Position numbers and translations under genes: made by a program
Part shown: positions 44,306 to 52,971 of the stretch, one piece after another
Layout: each line of letters starts with the position of its first letter
Numbering within the stretch: the stretch's first letter is position 1
Notes under the pieces: generated by a model
Told to the model about the DNA's origin: nothing
What the model saw: only the letters and a program-made list of their open reading frames with translations
Database searches by the model: none
Source of the DNA: JABDMH01 sp964428345
Lineage (GTDB): Bacteria > Bacteroidota > Bacteroidia > Chitinophagales > Saprospiraceae
NCBI GenBank assembly: GCA_964428345.1
Contig: CAYRYD010000009.1
Span: 69,072-133,071 of the forward strand
DNA length: 64,000 nucleotides
Reading direction: 5' to 3'

Positions 44306-44632
44306 ATGAAAATACCAAGATCTTATGAAACCGTAACGGAAGCAGTGAATGATCTGCGCAAGCGGGGATATACCATTGATTTTATGGACTTGACAGACCG
44401 GGAATGTCTTATTTGTCATCAGCCGGTACCCCTTGAATTATCGCCAGATGAATTTGAAATCGATGAAATATACCGTTTTGAAGGTCTAACCGACCCAGGT
44501 GATGAAATGATTGTGTTTGCCATATCCTCATCAAAATATGAAATCAGGGGAATTGTGGTTAATGCTTTTGGGACCTATTCCGATACCATTGCACAAAAAA
44601 TTACCGGGCGATTACAAATAAATCCGGAGTAA
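44306..44632 (+). CDS. Conserved small Bacteroidota protein
   Basis: About 108 residues from ATG 44306. T-V-T-E-A-V-N-D-L-R-K-R-G-Y and E-F-E-I-D-E-I-Y-R-F-E-G match a small family present throughout Bacteroidota, sometimes labelled phosphoribosylpyrophosphate synthetase without basis. No enzyme motif seen. Two Cys (C-L-I-C-H) could bind metal. Convergent with the cyclase gene. Confidence 0.65.
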   Translation: MKIPRSYETVTEAVNDLRKRGYTIDFMDLTDRECLICHQPVPLELSPDEFEIDEIYRFEGLTDPGDEMIVFAISSSKYEIRGIVVNAFGTYSDTIAQKITGRLQINPE

Positions 44633-44664
44633 AAGGATGTGATGTTCTCCTCACTGGAAGTGGA

Positions 44665-46011
44665 TTATTCTCCCCGAAGTATTTTTTCTTTTCTTAACTG
44701 AAATTCCTGCTGAGTTAGCTCTCCCCGTTCCAGTTGATCGCCTAACAATTCGATTTTCTCCAGTATTTCCGGATCAAACCGGTCGGTTGTCAGTAAATCT
44801 TTCTGAGGTTCCGGTAGTGCCTCTACCAGTTTATATCCATTGGCCCTGAAAGCCGGATATTCGGGTAGCGATCGCAGATAATAGAAATTGATATCCTTTT
44901 CGATCTTTTCAAAATCGCTGAAACCGTATTTAACGGCCAGGGCAAGATGGATAAAGGCATTTTCAGTATCTTTTAAAACAGAAAAGCAGGCAGCCAGGTG
45001 ATAGTGAGCTTCTGCATATTCCTCATCGATGTCCAGCACCTGATCAAACCAGTCGATCGCCTGCTCAAACCGGCCCTTTTCATAAAGCCGCTTGCCGTTG
45101 TTGAAGGTGGTCTTCAGGGTGGAGGTTTTTGACGGCATCTTTTTATGGGAAGGCGCCGGAGCTTCCCGCGCATACGGAATGTCCTGGGCTGGTAGTCCCT
45201 GATTGTATTTACGGTTGAAGTCTTCCTTCGGCATCACAAAAAGCAATACGGCATCGATAAATGCGATGATCGCGATGATGGCGACGGCCGGGACGTCTCC
45301 CTGGGTTGTAATCATCATGGCGAAACCAAAGGCCAACAGATAAAGAACTCCTTTTGACCGTTGCCCCAGGTAAAACCGGTGGGCGCCAAATATACCCAGG
45401 ATCAGGGCGAGCATTGCCGCTGTTTTCTGATCTTTTCGTCCGGCAGCCCCTATTGGAAATGCTGTCTCGTATTCTGGAAGGGACATCAGCTCGGTTTTTT
45501 CGGGAAGAACCAGGTTTTTGGCATTGATGGCATAAAGGCCGATACCTGCGGCAATATTGTGCAGCTTGAAAGTGCCCAGCCGGATGGCGGTCAGCCAAGG
45601 GTGATTTTTAATGTCGTCAAAGACTTTTTCGGTAATATAGACGGCTCCAGGCAGACATATCCGTTCCACCCGCGATGCTACATTGACCCCATCGCCAAAA
45701 GCGCCGGTATTGTCGTAGGTGATGTCGCCGGTATGGATTCCGATCCGGAGCGGAACGTACGGGTCACGTCGCAGCTCCACCTGGATGGCCACGGCGCATT
45801 CGACGGCAGCTACCGAGCTCTGGAATATACTTAGAGTACCGTCGCCGACATATTGCAGGATTTTCCCGTCAAAATCCCGGTGTTTGGCCTCCATAACCTG
45901 CCGCTGCCGGCTCAAAATCGTCTTGGCATAGACTTCGTCTTCCTGCATCATCGCCGAAAAACCGGATATGTCGGTAAACATGATGGCCGCCAGCTGTCGT
46001 TTTGATGGCAT
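44665..46011 (-). CDS. Adenylate/guanylate cyclase fused to TM2, TPR and SHOCT domains
   Basis: 448 residues in four parts. Class III cyclase catalytic domain (1-165) with metal-binding Asp14 (F-T-D-I-S-G-F) and Asp57 (V-G-D-G-T), and G-D-G-V-N-V-A-S-R. A TM2 domain with two or three membrane helices (about 190-265; G-I-F-G-A-H-R-F-Y-L-G). TPR repeats (about 300-390). A C-terminal SHOCT-like helix pair (about 415-448; L-L-G-D-Q-L-E-R-G-E-L-T-Q-Q-E-F). Makes cAMP or cGMP at the membrane, possibly gated by the TPR part. Effector unknown; a Crp/Fnr regulator lies 6 kb away. Confidence 0.85.
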   Translation of the reverse strand: MPSKRQLAAIMFTDISGFSAMMQEDEVYAKTILSRQRQVMEAKHRDFDGKILQYVGDGTLSIFQSSVAAVECAVAIQVELRRDPYVPLRIGIHTGDITYDNTGAFGDGVNVASRVERICLPGAVYITEKVFDDIKNHPWLTAIRLGTFKLHNIAAGIGLYAINAKNLVLPEKTELMSLPEYETAFPIGAAGRKDQKTAAMLALILGIFGAHRFYLGQRSKGVLYLLAFGFAMMITTQGDVPAVAIIAIIAFIDAVLLFVMPKEDFNRKYNQGLPAQDIPYAREAPAPSHKKMPSKTSTLKTTFNNGKRLYEKGRFEQAIDWFDQVLDIDEEYAEAHYHLAACFSVLKDTENAFIHLALAVKYGFSDFEKIEKDINFYYLRSLPEYPAFRANGYKLVEALPEPQKDLLTTDRFDPEILEKIELLGDQLERGELTQQEFQLRKEKILRGE

Positions 46012-46215
46012 GATCTTATTTTCTCATATTAAAAGTACCATTCCGGCTCTATCTAAACAAGCCGGCATCAAAGAGAATATCCATGTTTCTCCATTATGAC
46101 CGGAAGGTTCATTTGAATATCGATATGAACATAACCACCGACTTGGTCATTTCGTTTTATTAAATGATGTTGGCGCATTCGTTGAGCCAAATCGTACTGA
46201 AGATGCGTCGGCTGG

Positions 46216-47199
46216 TCATTTGGGTTGAAATTCATAAAACTCATAAGTGATTTCCCAGGTCTGCGTTTCTCCGGGATTAATGTTAAGGGCGATAAAGGGT
46301 TCCGGACAGGCGGTACTGTGACAAGCCCAGTAAGCCAGTCTTTGCAGCGGCCGGTCGGCGGTGATCCGGACACCAGCTCCCGACCTTTGGTTTTCGATTC
46401 TGATGTCGTAGCCGGGAGATGACCCTTCCGTATTGGTGACTCCGGCCGTATAGACCGATTCGCCCTTTTGCAGGTTGCGCAAGAAGGTGAGCGTATTTTC
46501 CCGGGTTGTGATCATCTCACCAAATCCTCTTCCCTCAGCTTGAACCGGCCGGGCAAATTTCGTCACGATGCCGGGGCCGGTAGGTTCCTGATCGATCACA
46601 AAGAAATTATGATTGTATACCGTGGTCTCAATAGGTTTGGTACCGGTGTTTCTGAGCGAGTGTTGGAGAACCAATTTCGGCTGATCTTTCACCAGTCTTA
46701 CGGTCTTTCGATATTGGTATGATATACCGTTACCGTCCACCAGCGTATGCTTGAATTTCATCCTGTCCTTTTTATGCCGTACTTTCCAGGAACCGGGGTT
46801 TACGATACGGTAGGTCGTTGCAAAACGGTACGGATTGTCATCTGGTTTCTCGAGATAACCGACGCCGATCACCAGAAAGGATGCACCGGGTTTGGTCTGT
46901 TCAAATCCGATGGGAGCAAAAGCTTCTACCGGTCCGGTAATGGCCTCATGCACCAGGGGGTCATGAGTTTCAAGCCAGGGATCGAAATATTCATGCCCCC
47001 GGTAGCGGAGGCTGCCAATCACCCCCGACCAGTCAAAACGGGTGCTCCGGTAAAATCCCTTTTCTGCATCCGGCAGGTAAATTTTCACCTGAAGAGCCTG
47101 GTTAACAATTTCTTTAGATTGGTATTCGGATTGAGCAGCTGCGCGAAAAACAATCAGCATTCCCAACACGGAAAGTAAGTAGTGATATTTCGATTGCAT
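46216..47199 (-). CDS. Exported galactose mutarotase-like protein
   Basis: 327 residues, signal peptide ends A-A-A-Q. Mostly beta-strand with the galactose-mutarotase-like fold: F-D-W-S-G-V-I-G-S-L-R-Y-R-G-H-E-Y-F near residue 54, Y-N-H-N-F-F-V-I near 195, and W-A-C-H near 290. Aldose epimerase-like secreted proteins bind or epimerise sugars; the catalytic pair cannot be fixed by eye. Divergent from the DUF6807 gene. Confidence 0.78.
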   Translation of the reverse strand: MQSKYHYLLSVLGMLIVFRAAAQSEYQSKEIVNQALQVKIYLPDAEKGFYRSTRFDWSGVIGSLRYRGHEYFDPWLETHDPLVHEAITGPVEAFAPIGFEQTKPGASFLVIGVGYLEKPDDNPYRFATTYRIVNPGSWKVRHKKDRMKFKHTLVDGNGISYQYRKTVRLVKDQPKLVLQHSLRNTGTKPIETTVYNHNFFVIDQEPTGPGIVTKFARPVQAEGRGFGEMITTRENTLTFLRNLQKGESVYTAGVTNTEGSSPGYDIRIENQRSGAGVRITADRPLQRLAYWACHSTACPEPFIALNINPGETQTWEITYEFYEFQPK

Positions 47200-47417
47200 A
47201 GGTGATTTTAAATTTGAAGCTGCTGATCCTGCAAGATAAAAAAGAAGCCTCTACAATCAAGAATGTTTGAGGGTCCGTCAAAACAAAACAATGATCAAAA
47301 TGCCGTCCTTTTTCGACTTTGCACTGAATTTATGAATATAAACTTTTAATGTAAATTGGGGCCGGAACGTTGCATACTATCAACGGTCCGGATCGTTAGA
47401 TACCCGATAATTTTTCA

Positions 47418-48362
47418 ATGAGTATGAAGCGACGCCGATTCATCTGTATCCTCAGCTTACTTTTATTGGCTCTGTTACCATTCCAGGCTCGGGCTCAGCT
47501 GACAGCCGAATATACGGACGAAGGTGTGCTGATCCGGGAGCGTGATCATAAAGTCCTTTTCTATCAACAGAAAAACAAATCCCACCAGGGTAATTATCCC
47601 AGGGCCAACTACGTCCACCCGATCTACAGTCTTGGAGGGGAGGAACTGACCGAGGATTTTCCGGAAGACCATCTGCACCACCGCGGTGTTTTCTGGACCT
47701 GGCATCAGGTGATGATCGGCGATTCAGCCATCGGAGATGCCTGGTCCTGTAAAGACTTTGAATGGACAGTGCAATCCGTCACGGATCATCCGGAGCATGG
47801 AGGTGCCCTGGCGCTGAAGACCCGGACCCTTTGGCAATCTCCGCGTTGGACCGCTACGACCGGCCGGCGTGTACCAATGTTGTCCGAACAAGCCACCATT
47901 ACCATTCATCCGGGAAACCGGAATTACCGGGTGGTCGATTTTGAGATTACTCTGTTGGCGCTGGTACCCGGTCTGAAAATCGGGGGTTCTGATGACGAGA
48001 AGGGATATGGTGGATTTTCGGTTCGGGTTAAACTGCCGGATGATGTAAAGTTTACGTCTGCCTCAGGGGCTGTCGAGCCCGTCAATGAAGCGATCCATGC
48101 CGGTAACTGGATGAAGTTGTCTGGAGCCATGGTTTCGGACCACCAGAAAACAGGTATACTCATAATATGCCATCCGGATAATCCCACCTATCCGGAACCC
48201 TGGATCCTCCGCCGGAAGAACAGTATGCAGAATCCGGTCTATCCCGGCCGTCATCCGGTCCCTGTTTCGGAAAAGAATCCAACTACCCTTCGTTACCGCC
48301 TGGTCATTATCGAAGGTGATTTGCCGCCGGAAGATCTTACAAGGTTGCAAGACCATTGGTGA
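47418..48362 (+). CDS. DUF6807 (PmoA-like) exported protein
   Basis: 314 residues with a K-R-R-R-F leader and signal peptide ending A-R-A-Q. Motifs Y-V-H-P-I-Y-S-L-G-G, L-T-E-D-F-P-E-D-H and H-H-R-G-V-F-W-T-W (about 65-95) are characteristic of DUF6807 proteins, found with carbohydrate genes in Bacteroidota and Planctomycetes. Function unproven. Same strand as the tannase gene 137 nt downstream. Confidence 0.83.
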   Translation: MSMKRRRFICILSLLLLALLPFQARAQLTAEYTDEGVLIRERDHKVLFYQQKNKSHQGNYPRANYVHPIYSLGGEELTEDFPEDHLHHRGVFWTWHQVMIGDSAIGDAWSCKDFEWTVQSVTDHPEHGGALALKTRTLWQSPRWTATTGRRVPMLSEQATITIHPGNRNYRVVDFEITLLALVPGLKIGGSDDEKGYGGFSVRVKLPDDVKFTSASGAVEPVNEAIHAGNWMKLSGAMVSDHQKTGILIICHPDNPTYPEPWILRRKNSMQNPVYPGRHPVPVSEKNPTTLRYRLVIIEGDLPPEDLTRLQDHW

Positions 48363-48441
48363 TCACCGCCAGGACCAGGTTATTTTCAGTGTATCTGAAT
48401 TTGGCTACTGAAGAACCGCGGACCGTATTTAAAATCTTGCT

Positions 48442-48477
48442 TTTGGGCGGTGGTCTGGTACCAAATAGGTAACTTTA
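48442..48477 (+). promoter_or_regulatory. Possible promoter of the tannase gene
   Basis: TTTG at 48442-48445, 24-nt spacer, TAACTTTA at 48470-48477 (one mismatch to TAnnTTTG), 22 nt before the ATG. Confidence 0.3.
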
Positions 48478-48498
48478 AACGCATCAGATCGATCAGTT

Positions 48499-50007
48499 AT
48501 GAAAAATTTTATCCGCCTTCTGGTGACTGTGTTGGTTTTCATGATATGGACAACAGCCCAATCTCAGCAGTCACCAGCCCCCTGTACGAGTTGCGAAGAA
48601 TTGCAAAAGGTAGAGCTTCCCGATGTGTTTAATCTACAGTCTGATACGGTCAATGAGGGTTCGGTCTATTGTAAGCTGACCGGTACCATTAGCCGGGAAA
48701 TCAATTTTGAATTGCTCCTCCCTCACCAGTGGAATGAACGGTTTGTCATGGGTGGGGGTGGAGGATTTGTCGGCAGCATCCAGAATGTCGCCCGGGGTAA
48801 GGTACACGAAGGCTATGCCACCGTAGGTACCGATACCGGCCACAAAGGTCCGGGTATAAAAGCTGATTGGGCATATAATAATATGGAGCGCCAGCTCAAT
48901 TATGGTTACCTGGCCGTGCATCGCACCGCTGAAGTCGCCAAAACCCTGATTCGCCTTTACTATTGTAAAGATCCGGAGTACAGTTATTTCATTGGTTGTT
49001 CCCGGGGAGGGGGGCAGGCCATGCACGAAGCGCAGCGCTATCCCGATGATTTTGACGGGATTGTCGCGGCCGCTCCGGTGATCAGCTTCACGGCAACAGG
49101 AGCGGAATTCATTCAAAACATTCAGGCCCTGTATCCGGATCCGCAGCAGTTGAATAAAGCAGTGATTTCTGATGATCATCTTGCACTCCTGCAGGAGGCG
49201 GTCCTCGATCAATGTGACAGGCTGGACGGTGTCTCTGACCGGATCATCAATGATCCACGCGACTGCCGTTTTGATTATACCAGATTGCCCCGATGTACAT
49301 CGGAAACCGATAGCAGTCCCTGCTTTTCCCCGGAACAGATTCGGGCCATTCAAACGATCTATGCGGGAGCCTCTGATGGCAGACTCCAGATCTACCCGGG
49401 ATTTCCGGTAGGATGTGAGAATGAACCCGGTGCCTGGAAAAACTGGATTGTTGGGCCGGAACCAGGAATCCAGCAATACGGATTTCCATCCCTGCATTTT
49501 GCCTTTGGGACCGAATTGTTCAAATACCTCATCTTGAACGACCCGGACTGGAACTATGCTGATTACGATTTTACCAACTTTGAGCGAGATACCCGTTATG
49601 CTGCCGCATATCTGGATGCCACTTCGTTGGATTATACCGGTTTTCGGGACAGGGGAGGGAAGATCATCTTCACCCATGGTTGGAATGATCCGGCATTGTC
49701 GGCCTTCACGACCATCCAGCATTATGAATCGGTCCGGAGAAAGCTTGGTAAGCTGGACGATTTTATGCGGTTGTTCCTGCTACCCGGTGTACTGCATTGC
49801 GGAGGGGGACCCGGCCCCGGGCATGCCGATTGGCTGGAAATCGTCCGTGATTGGGTCGAAAATGGCAATGCTCCCCATAAGGTGGTGGTTACCAAATCGA
49901 AAGATGGAGAGGTCATCATGTCCCGGCCGGTTTTTCCGTACCCGTCAACCACCCGGTACCTTGGCGGTGATCCGGATCAGGAGAGCAGTTTTGAGGAAAG
50001 TAAATAG
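48499..50007 (+). CDS. Tannase / feruloyl esterase family hydrolase
   Basis: 502 residues, signal peptide (1-24) then C-T-S-C-E-E. Alpha/beta hydrolase with the nucleophile in G-C-S-R-G-G-G-Q (Ser about 171), H-G-W-N-D-P near residue 395 for the acidic residue, and L-H-C-G-G-G-P-G near 435 for the His. Paired cysteines at C-S and H-C fit the characteristic disulfide next to the active site of this family. Releases gallic or hydroxycinnamic acids from plant polymers. Probably works with the pectate lyase at 56851 in plant debris use. Confidence 0.88.
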   Translation: MKNFIRLLVTVLVFMIWTTAQSQQSPAPCTSCEELQKVELPDVFNLQSDTVNEGSVYCKLTGTISREINFELLLPHQWNERFVMGGGGGFVGSIQNVARGKVHEGYATVGTDTGHKGPGIKADWAYNNMERQLNYGYLAVHRTAEVAKTLIRLYYCKDPEYSYFIGCSRGGGQAMHEAQRYPDDFDGIVAAAPVISFTATGAEFIQNIQALYPDPQQLNKAVISDDHLALLQEAVLDQCDRLDGVSDRIINDPRDCRFDYTRLPRCTSETDSSPCFSPEQIRAIQTIYAGASDGRLQIYPGFPVGCENEPGAWKNWIVGPEPGIQQYGFPSLHFAFGTELFKYLILNDPDWNYADYDFTNFERDTRYAAAYLDATSLDYTGFRDRGGKIIFTHGWNDPALSAFTTIQHYESVRRKLGKLDDFMRLFLLPGVLHCGGGPGPGHADWLEIVRDWVENGNAPHKVVVTKSKDGEVIMSRPVFPYPSTTRYLGGDPDQESSFEESK

Positions 50008-50089
50008 TAGTCTAGCAGCCAATCTGCCTGCCTGGAGAGATTTGCCGTGTCCACCTGACGGCTTTTAGAATTAATTACCTTGTGATGGA

Positions 50090-50962
50090 ATGAAATCGAA
50101 CCAGCAAAAGGCCATTAACACCATTTACCTCAGCATCGGTGGAAATTTTCTGCTGGCGCTCGGTAAGGGGGTTACCGGGTTTTTTGGTAATTCCTATGCC
50201 CTGATTGCCGACGCGATTGAATCGACGACCGATGTCTTTTCTTCCATCCTGGTACTGATTGGCTTGAAATACGCGGCTCGTCCGCCTGATGCCAATCATC
50301 CTTATGGACATGGAAAAGCGGAACCGTTGATTACCTTTGCCGTAGTCGGGTTTCTGGTGATCTCGGCAACTGTGATTGCATACGACAGCATCCGGAACAT
50401 CTCGACACCGCACCCGGGTCCGGAAAAATATACCCTGGTGGTCCTGGTCGCAATCGTGATCATCAAAGAACTTTTTTACCGCTATGTTGCCCGCCGGGGA
50501 GAACAAACCGGGAGTACCTCATTAAAGGCCGATGCCTGGCACCACCGCAGCGATGCGATCACCTCACTGTTGGCATTTGTTGGCATTTCGATTGCCGTCG
50601 CCATGGGTGAAGGTTTTGAATCGGCGGATGACTGGGCGGCATTACTCGCTTCCGGATTTATTATCTACAATGCCTACCTGATATTCCGGCCGGCTCTGAG
50701 TGAAATTATGGATGAACATCTTTATGACGATCTGGTCGGGGAGATCCGGACATTGGCAAAACAGGTCGAAGGTGTCGTGGATACCGAGAAATGTCTGGTG
50801 CGAAAAGCCGGTATCTCCTTCCACATCGATCTTCATCTGGTGGTCAAAGGTGATCTGTCGGTGCGCCAGGGGCACGCTATTGCTCACGACCTGAAAAATC
50901 TGATCCAGAAGGAAATACCGGATGTTTCCAATGTGCTGATTCACGTCGAACCGGATGAATGA
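50090..50962 (+). CDS. Cation diffusion facilitator (CDF) transporter
   Basis: 290 residues: five to six transmembrane helices (about 12-205) and a C-terminal cytoplasmic ferredoxin-like domain. Metal-site motifs A-D-A-I-E-S-T-T-D and H-P-Y-G-H-G-K-A-E, then K-A-D-A-W-H-H-R-S-D-A. Exports Zn2+, Co2+, Fe2+ or similar in exchange for protons. Monocistronic. Confidence 0.9.
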   Translation: MKSNQQKAINTIYLSIGGNFLLALGKGVTGFFGNSYALIADAIESTTDVFSSILVLIGLKYAARPPDANHPYGHGKAEPLITFAVVGFLVISATVIAYDSIRNISTPHPGPEKYTLVVLVAIVIIKELFYRYVARRGEQTGSTSLKADAWHHRSDAITSLLAFVGISIAVAMGEGFESADDWAALLASGFIIYNAYLIFRPALSEIMDEHLYDDLVGEIRTLAKQVEGVVDTEKCLVRKAGISFHIDLHLVVKGDLSVRQGHAIAHDLKNLIQKEIPDVSNVLIHVEPDE

Positions 50963-51004
50963 AATACCAATGTTTTTCGATCCGTTATTTAGTGTTAAAG
51001 ACTT

Positions 51005-51760
51005 TCAGCTTGTTTTTCGTGCCAGAAGGATCAATCTTGGTGAATTATTCACTGAATATTCACCCAGGTCATAATCTCCATAGATTTCCTCAATTTTTAA
51101 TTGATGTCGCGAAACCATTCTTTCAAAATCCCCGACACTGAATTTCGATACTTTTTCCACAAAGACCTCCGGCAATGAATGCTTGTAGTCAACGGTTATT
51201 TTTTTATAGAAATGTCTTGCGTCGGTCCAGCGTTCGATCCGGTATTGAATTCCGTCAATTTCCCGGTTTTCGAAAGAAATTAAATTTTTCTCCGAATATA
51301 GACTGTTGATATAATCCATAACCAACAGACCATTGGATTTCAATGCTTTCGATATGTTACCGATAATGGTGTCGTTTTCCATTTCATTTTCGAAATAACC
51401 AAAACTGGTAAAGAAATTGAAAATGTAATGAAAGCAGTTTTCTCCAAAAGGCAATCTCATGTCCTGGATATTAAATTGGAGATTGGTTCTCTGGTATTTT
51501 CTGGCCTGTCTGATACTGGCTGGTGAAAGATCCAGGCCGGTTACCCGGAATCCTCTGGAGGCCAACTGCCGGCTATGCCGTCCGGTTCCACAGCCAAGAT
51601 CGAGCATCCTGCTGCCCGGTGTGGGTTTCAATGCGGTGATCAGCCTGTCTACAAATCGGGAGGCTTCTTCTTCATCGCGTCCCGAATACAGTTTGTGGTA
51701 AAAGGATGAATTAAACCAATACCGATACCAGTCTTTGCTGGTTGCAGCTGTTTTTTCCAT
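51005..51760 (-). CDS. SAM-dependent methyltransferase
   Basis: 251 residues. Class I methyltransferase with motif I at L-D-L-G-C-G-T-G-R-H (about 50-60), then V-T-G-L-D-L-S. Substrate unknown. Same strand as, and 25 nt downstream of, the DoxX-like gene, with the Crp/Fnr regulator further upstream. Confidence 0.85.
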   Translation of the reverse strand: MEKTAATSKDWYRYWFNSSFYHKLYSGRDEEEASRFVDRLITALKPTPGSRMLDLGCGTGRHSRQLASRGFRVTGLDLSPASIRQARKYQRTNLQFNIQDMRLPFGENCFHYIFNFFTSFGYFENEMENDTIIGNISKALKSNGLLVMDYINSLYSEKNLISFENREIDGIQYRIERWTDARHFYKKITVDYKHSLPEVFVEKVSKFSVGDFERMVSRHQLKIEEIYGDYDLGEYSVNNSPRLILLARKTS

Positions 51761-51784
51761 AGGGCGAATTTTTTATTGGTTCAA

Positions 51785-52207
51785 TTAATGGGATTCGGCC
51801 ATTGGTGAGGGCATGGATTTCCTTAACGGATGCCGGACGATTTTTTCCTGATCAAACTGAAAAAAACAAGACGGATCACGCAGGTAAGCAGCTAGCCAGA
51901 TAAGGCTTAGAATCATCGCTGGCTGATAAAAGATCATCCCCTGGGTTAATTCCACGGCCATCGCTCCACCATAGTAACCGGTTAGTAGTAACAGGCCGAT
52001 TCTATGGGAAGGATGCCAGTGAAAGAGTATCAGAAATATGCATTCTGCGGGACCTAAAAATTTCATGTAGGGTAATAGATTCATTTTTTCAAATAAATCT
52101 GCTACCGGAGCAGCTCCCGTCAGTTTCATGATGGCACCGGAAACGATGATTAAAGTGATCAGTGCAGAAGGCACTCCCTTCAGAATAATTTTTGTTTTAC
52201 TTTTCAT
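51785..52207 (-). CDS. DoxX-like membrane protein
   Basis: 140 residues, four transmembrane helices (about 12-30, 45-62, 70-86, 92-110). DoxX-like pattern: S-G-A-I-M-K-L-T-G and a short E-C-I-F-L-I-L-F after it. These proteins are linked to quinone or redox functions. Preceded by a Fnr-like site (52253-52266) and a TAnnTTTG element. Confidence 0.75.
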   Translation of the reverse strand: MKSKTKIILKGVPSALITLIIVSGAIMKLTGAAPVADLFEKMNLLPYMKFLGPAECIFLILFHWHPSHRIGLLLLTGYYGGAMAVELTQGMIFYQPAMILSLIWLAAYLRDPSCFFQFDQEKIVRHPLRKSMPSPMAESH

Positions 52208-52221
52208 GACTTTTTTGAAAG

Positions 52222-52229
52222 CAAAACTA
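52222..52229 (-). promoter_or_regulatory. -7 promoter element (TAGTTTTG) of the DoxX-like gene
   Basis: Exact TAnnTTTG on the minus strand, 14 nt before the ATG at 52207. Confidence 0.45.
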
Positions 52230-52252
52230 CCGGCAGCAGAGGGACCCGGTCA

Positions 52253-52266
52253 TTGACCTAAATCAA
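52253..52266. promoter_or_regulatory. Fnr-like operator upstream of DoxX-like gene
   Basis: TTGAC-CTAA-ATCAA, one base off the Fnr consensus TTGAT-N4-ATCAA. It lies 23 nt upstream (minus strand) of TAGTTTTG, the same spacing as the two best palindromes in the sulfur island. The neighbouring Crp/Fnr-family gene is an obvious candidate to bind it. Confidence 0.55.
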
Positions 52267-52281
52267 GAAAAGAAAACCCGG

Positions 52282-52866
52282 TTAATTTTTTTTTCGCAGA
52301 GCTTTGCTGCGAACCCGGCTGAGGGTTTCCGGGGTGATACCCAGATAGGAGGCCAGCATATATTGGGGGACTCGCTGCGACAAGGAAGGGTATGTTTTCA
52401 GAAAATCCTGATAACGTTCTTCAGCAGATGCTGATAGCGACTGCACAATTCTGATCTCCTTGGCAGCACTGCGTTTTTGGATACCCGATTGGAACGAGTC
52501 TTTGTAAGCCGGCACACGTTCCAGCATGGTTAAATGTCCGTTGCGGTCCAGGAGCAGTACTTCCGAATCTTCAATGGCATCTATGAAGAGGGAAGATGGG
52601 CCCGGTGCACCGGCCCCACCCTTATCGCTGATCCACCACTCTTCCGGAGCAAATTGAACGATGTGCTCTTTGCCTTTCGGATCGATCACGTAGCTGCGTA
52701 AAAGTCCTTTGCAGACGAAAGCACCATACCGTGGTATGTCTCCGCCTTTTTGCAAAAAGTCGCCTTTTCGCATCTGCCTGGGCCTGAAAATCGACCGGAT
52801 CAGATCGACATCATCTGATGAAAGTGGAAATTGTCGGCTAAAGTAGGTCTCCAGAATCTCGTGCAT
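52282..52866 (-). CDS. Crp/Fnr-family transcriptional regulator
   Basis: 194 residues. Cyclic-nucleotide-binding-like beta-roll (about 20-115; R-K-G-D-F-L-Q-K-G-G-D), connector helix, and HTH (about 165-190; M-L-A-S-Y-L-G-I-T-P-E-T-L-S-R-V-R-S-K). No Fe-S cysteine cluster of true Fnr at the N-terminus. Likely a global or local activator; the palindromes described at 25186, 27696, 31741 and 52253 fit this family. Confidence 0.9.
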   Translation of the reverse strand: MHEILETYFSRQFPLSSDDVDLIRSIFRPRQMRKGDFLQKGGDIPRYGAFVCKGLLRSYVIDPKGKEHIVQFAPEEWWISDKGGAGAPGPSSLFIDAIEDSEVLLLDRNGHLTMLERVPAYKDSFQSGIQKRSAAKEIRIVQSLSASAEERYQDFLKTYPSLSQRVPQYMLASYLGITPETLSRVRSKALRKKN

Positions 52867-52897
52867 GGTTATCTACAGGGCATTACCGGGATATAAA

Positions 52898-52915
52898 TTT
52901 CGGGTTTTCCCGAAA
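52898..52915 (-). terminator. Hairpin between M36 peptidase and Crp/Fnr genes
   Basis: TTTCGGG-TTTT-CCCGAAA, a 7-bp stem with 4-nt loop flanked by A and T runs. Located downstream of the M36 gene stop on the minus strand; good intrinsic terminator candidate. Confidence 0.55.
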
Positions 52916-52971
52916 AAAGACTCCCAGTTTTTCATAAGGAAAAACAGAAAGCTTTTTGGAAGTCTCTTTTA

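Noticed and set aside
48634..49722. 362-codon minus-strand frame opposite the tannase gene
   Set aside because: Runs antisense to a confidently assigned hydrolase and shows no domain; a typical shadow frame.
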